Source of the DNA: CAWBJO01 sp963789175
GTDB taxonomy: Bacteria > Pseudomonadota > Alphaproteobacteria > Rhizobiales > Aestuariivirgaceae
Length of the DNA stretch: 64,000 nucleotides
Reading direction: 5' to 3'
Assembly: GCA_963789175.1 (NCBI GenBank)
Contig: CAWBJO010000007.1
Span: 434,001 to 498,000, forward strand
Of the stretch, positions 63,038-64,000 are shown piece by piece. The notes below the pieces were generated by a model. That model ran no database searches. It had not been told where the DNA came from and saw nothing but the letters and a program-made list of their open reading frames with translations. The translations under genes and the position numbers were made by a program. Each line of letters opens with the position of its first letter. Within the stretch, counting starts at the first letter, position 1.

Positions 63038-64000
63038 ATGCGCCGTTCCATAATCAGGGGTGTGGGCTCCTACCTGCCGACCAAGGTGCTCACCAACGCC
63101 GAACTGTCCAAAATGGTGGACACGGACGACGCTTGGATCGTCGAGCGAACCGGCATCAGCGAACGGCGGATCGCCGCCGAAGGGGAGCTCACCTCCGACC
63201 TGGCGCTGGCCGCCAGCCGCCACGCGCTGGCCGATGCAGGCATGGAACCCAAGGCGATCGACCTCATCGTCCTCGCCACAGCCACCCCGGACCAGACTTT
63301 CCCGGCAACCGCAGTCACCGTCCAAGCCAATCTCGGCATCACCGGCGGGGCGGCGTTCGACATCCAGGCGGTGTGCTCCGGCTTCGTCTATGCGCTGGCG
63401 ACGGCGGACAATTTCATCAAGGCCGGGCAGTCCAAGGCCGCCCTGGTGATCGGGGCGGAGACCTTCTCGCGGATCATCGACTGGAAAGATCGCGGCACTT
63501 GCGTCCTGTTCGGCGACGGGGCCGGCGCCTTCGTGCTGGAGGCTGGGGAAGGGGCGGGCAAGACCACCGACCAGGGGATCCTGACGACCCTGATCCGCTC
63601 GGACGGGCGTTATCGCGACAAGCTCTATGTCGACGGCGGCCCGTCGTCGAGCGGCACTTCGGGATATGTCAGGATGGAGGGCCGGGAGGTTTTCCGGCAC
63701 GCGGTCGTCAACATCGCCTCCATCATAGAAGAGACGCTCAAGGACCAGGGAATAGCGGCCGGGGACATCGACTGGTTCGTGCCGCACCAGGCCAACCGCC
63801 GGATCCTCGAGGGAACGGCCAAGAAGCTCGGCTTGCGGGAGGATTCGATCGTCATGACGCTCGACCGGCACGGCAACACCTCGGCGGCGTCTATCCCGCT
63901 CGCCTTCGACGCCGCCAAGCAGGACGGGCGGATCAAAAGGGACGATCTGGTCCTGATGGAGGCCATGGGCGGAGGGTTCACCTGGGGGGCCACCCTGGCC
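63038..64000 (+). CDS. fabH: Beta-ketoacyl-ACP synthase III, 3' end cut by window
   Basis: Starts fatty-acid chains by joining acetyl-CoA and malonyl-ACP. The frame runs open to the last base, giving 321 residues, so only a few residues are missing. The catalytic triad is Cys113 (AVCSGF), His250 (VPHQANRRI) and Asn280 (HGNTSAASIP), with the spacing expected for FabH. The start at 63038 gives MRRSIIRGVGSYLPTKVLTN, the family N-terminus. It follows plsX by 21 bp. Confidence 0.97.
   Translation, partial: MRRSIIRGVGSYLPTKVLTNAELSKMVDTDDAWIVERTGISERRIAAEGELTSDLALAASRHALADAGMEPKAIDLIVLATATPDQTFPATAVTVQANLGITGGAAFDIQAVCSGFVYALATADNFIKAGQSKAALVIGAETFSRIIDWKDRGTCVLFGDGAGAFVLEAGEGAGKTTDQGILTTLIRSDGRYRDKLYVDGGPSSSGTSGYVRMEGREVFRHAVVNIASIIEETLKDQGIAAGDIDWFVPHQANRRILEGTAKKLGLREDSIVMTLDRHGNTSAASIPLAFDAAKQDGRIKRDDLVLMEAMGGGFTWGATLA

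Overview
The window is a GC-rich chromosomal segment of an alphaproteobacterium, most likely a member of the Hyphomicrobiales (Rhizobiales). I infer this from the gene content: a Shemin-type 5-aminolevulinate synthase, an Mg-type porphobilinogen synthase, a Bpt leucyltransferase, an LdtR-type MarR regulator next to an L,D-transpeptidase, a K+-independent proton pyrophosphatase, an extensin-like protein, the order tig-clpP-clpX-lon-hupB, a complete nuoA-N operon, and nrdR-ribD-ribE-ribH-nusB. I see no insertion sequence, prophage, CRISPR array or rRNA operon. Almost everything is core genome, and the accessory material lies in a few small islands.

Layout. Positions 1-1030: tail of a tandem-receiver protein and a stand-alone receiver protein. 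1060-3709: an L,D-transpeptidase, then the nitrogen genes glnA and glnB on the minus strand. A sigma-54 element lies in front of glnB, with a perfect NtrC-type dyad about 100 bp further upstream. 3823-6334: two paralogous von Willebrand factor A proteins, one TadG-like. 6479-7966: the NAD(P)H-hydrate repair enzyme. 8377-15673: tRNA-Leu, then the protein quality-control block tig, clpP, clpX, lon and the DNA-binding protein hupB. Trigger factor has an exceptional His/Asp tail, and a CtrA-type box precedes hupB. 15765-16002: tRNA-Val and tRNA-Asp.

16161-31164: all fourteen complex I genes in order nuoA-N, plus an extra small membrane-protein gene between nuoH and nuoI. They are followed without a break by birA and rnj (RNase J), then parC. 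35942-38630: an unusual three-gene island of a PRMT7-like methyltransferase, a PAS-like unknown and an acetyltransferase-like unknown. 38736-46192: an EamA exporter, bpt, threonine ammonia-lyase, a beta-hydroxyacid dehydrogenase, a 45-residue membrane peptide, a frameshifted YihY-family gene, hemB and an extensin-like protein.

46463-48818: ldtR and its likely target L,D-transpeptidase, with a perfect 21-bp palindrome just upstream of the target's putative promoter. 48904-51561: hemA and glyA, enzymes linked by glycine. 51579-56571: a tightly coupled run nrdR-ribD-ribE-ribH-nusB-MFS-LysE. 56596-64000: a sugar-nucleotide-epimerase-like SDR protein, proton pyrophosphatase, bamE, the cytochrome bc1 assembly chaperone, yceD, plsX and fabH (cut by the window end).

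Many neighbours overlap by 1-14 bp (nuoA/B, nuoD/E, nuoE/F, nuoL/M, birA/rnj, ribE/ribH/nusB/MFS/LysE, chaperone/yceD), so translational coupling is widespread. The features most worth following up are the His-rich trigger factor, the extra gene inside the nuo operon, the PRMT7-like island, the LdtR operator candidate and the sigma-54/NtrC arrangement at glnBA.
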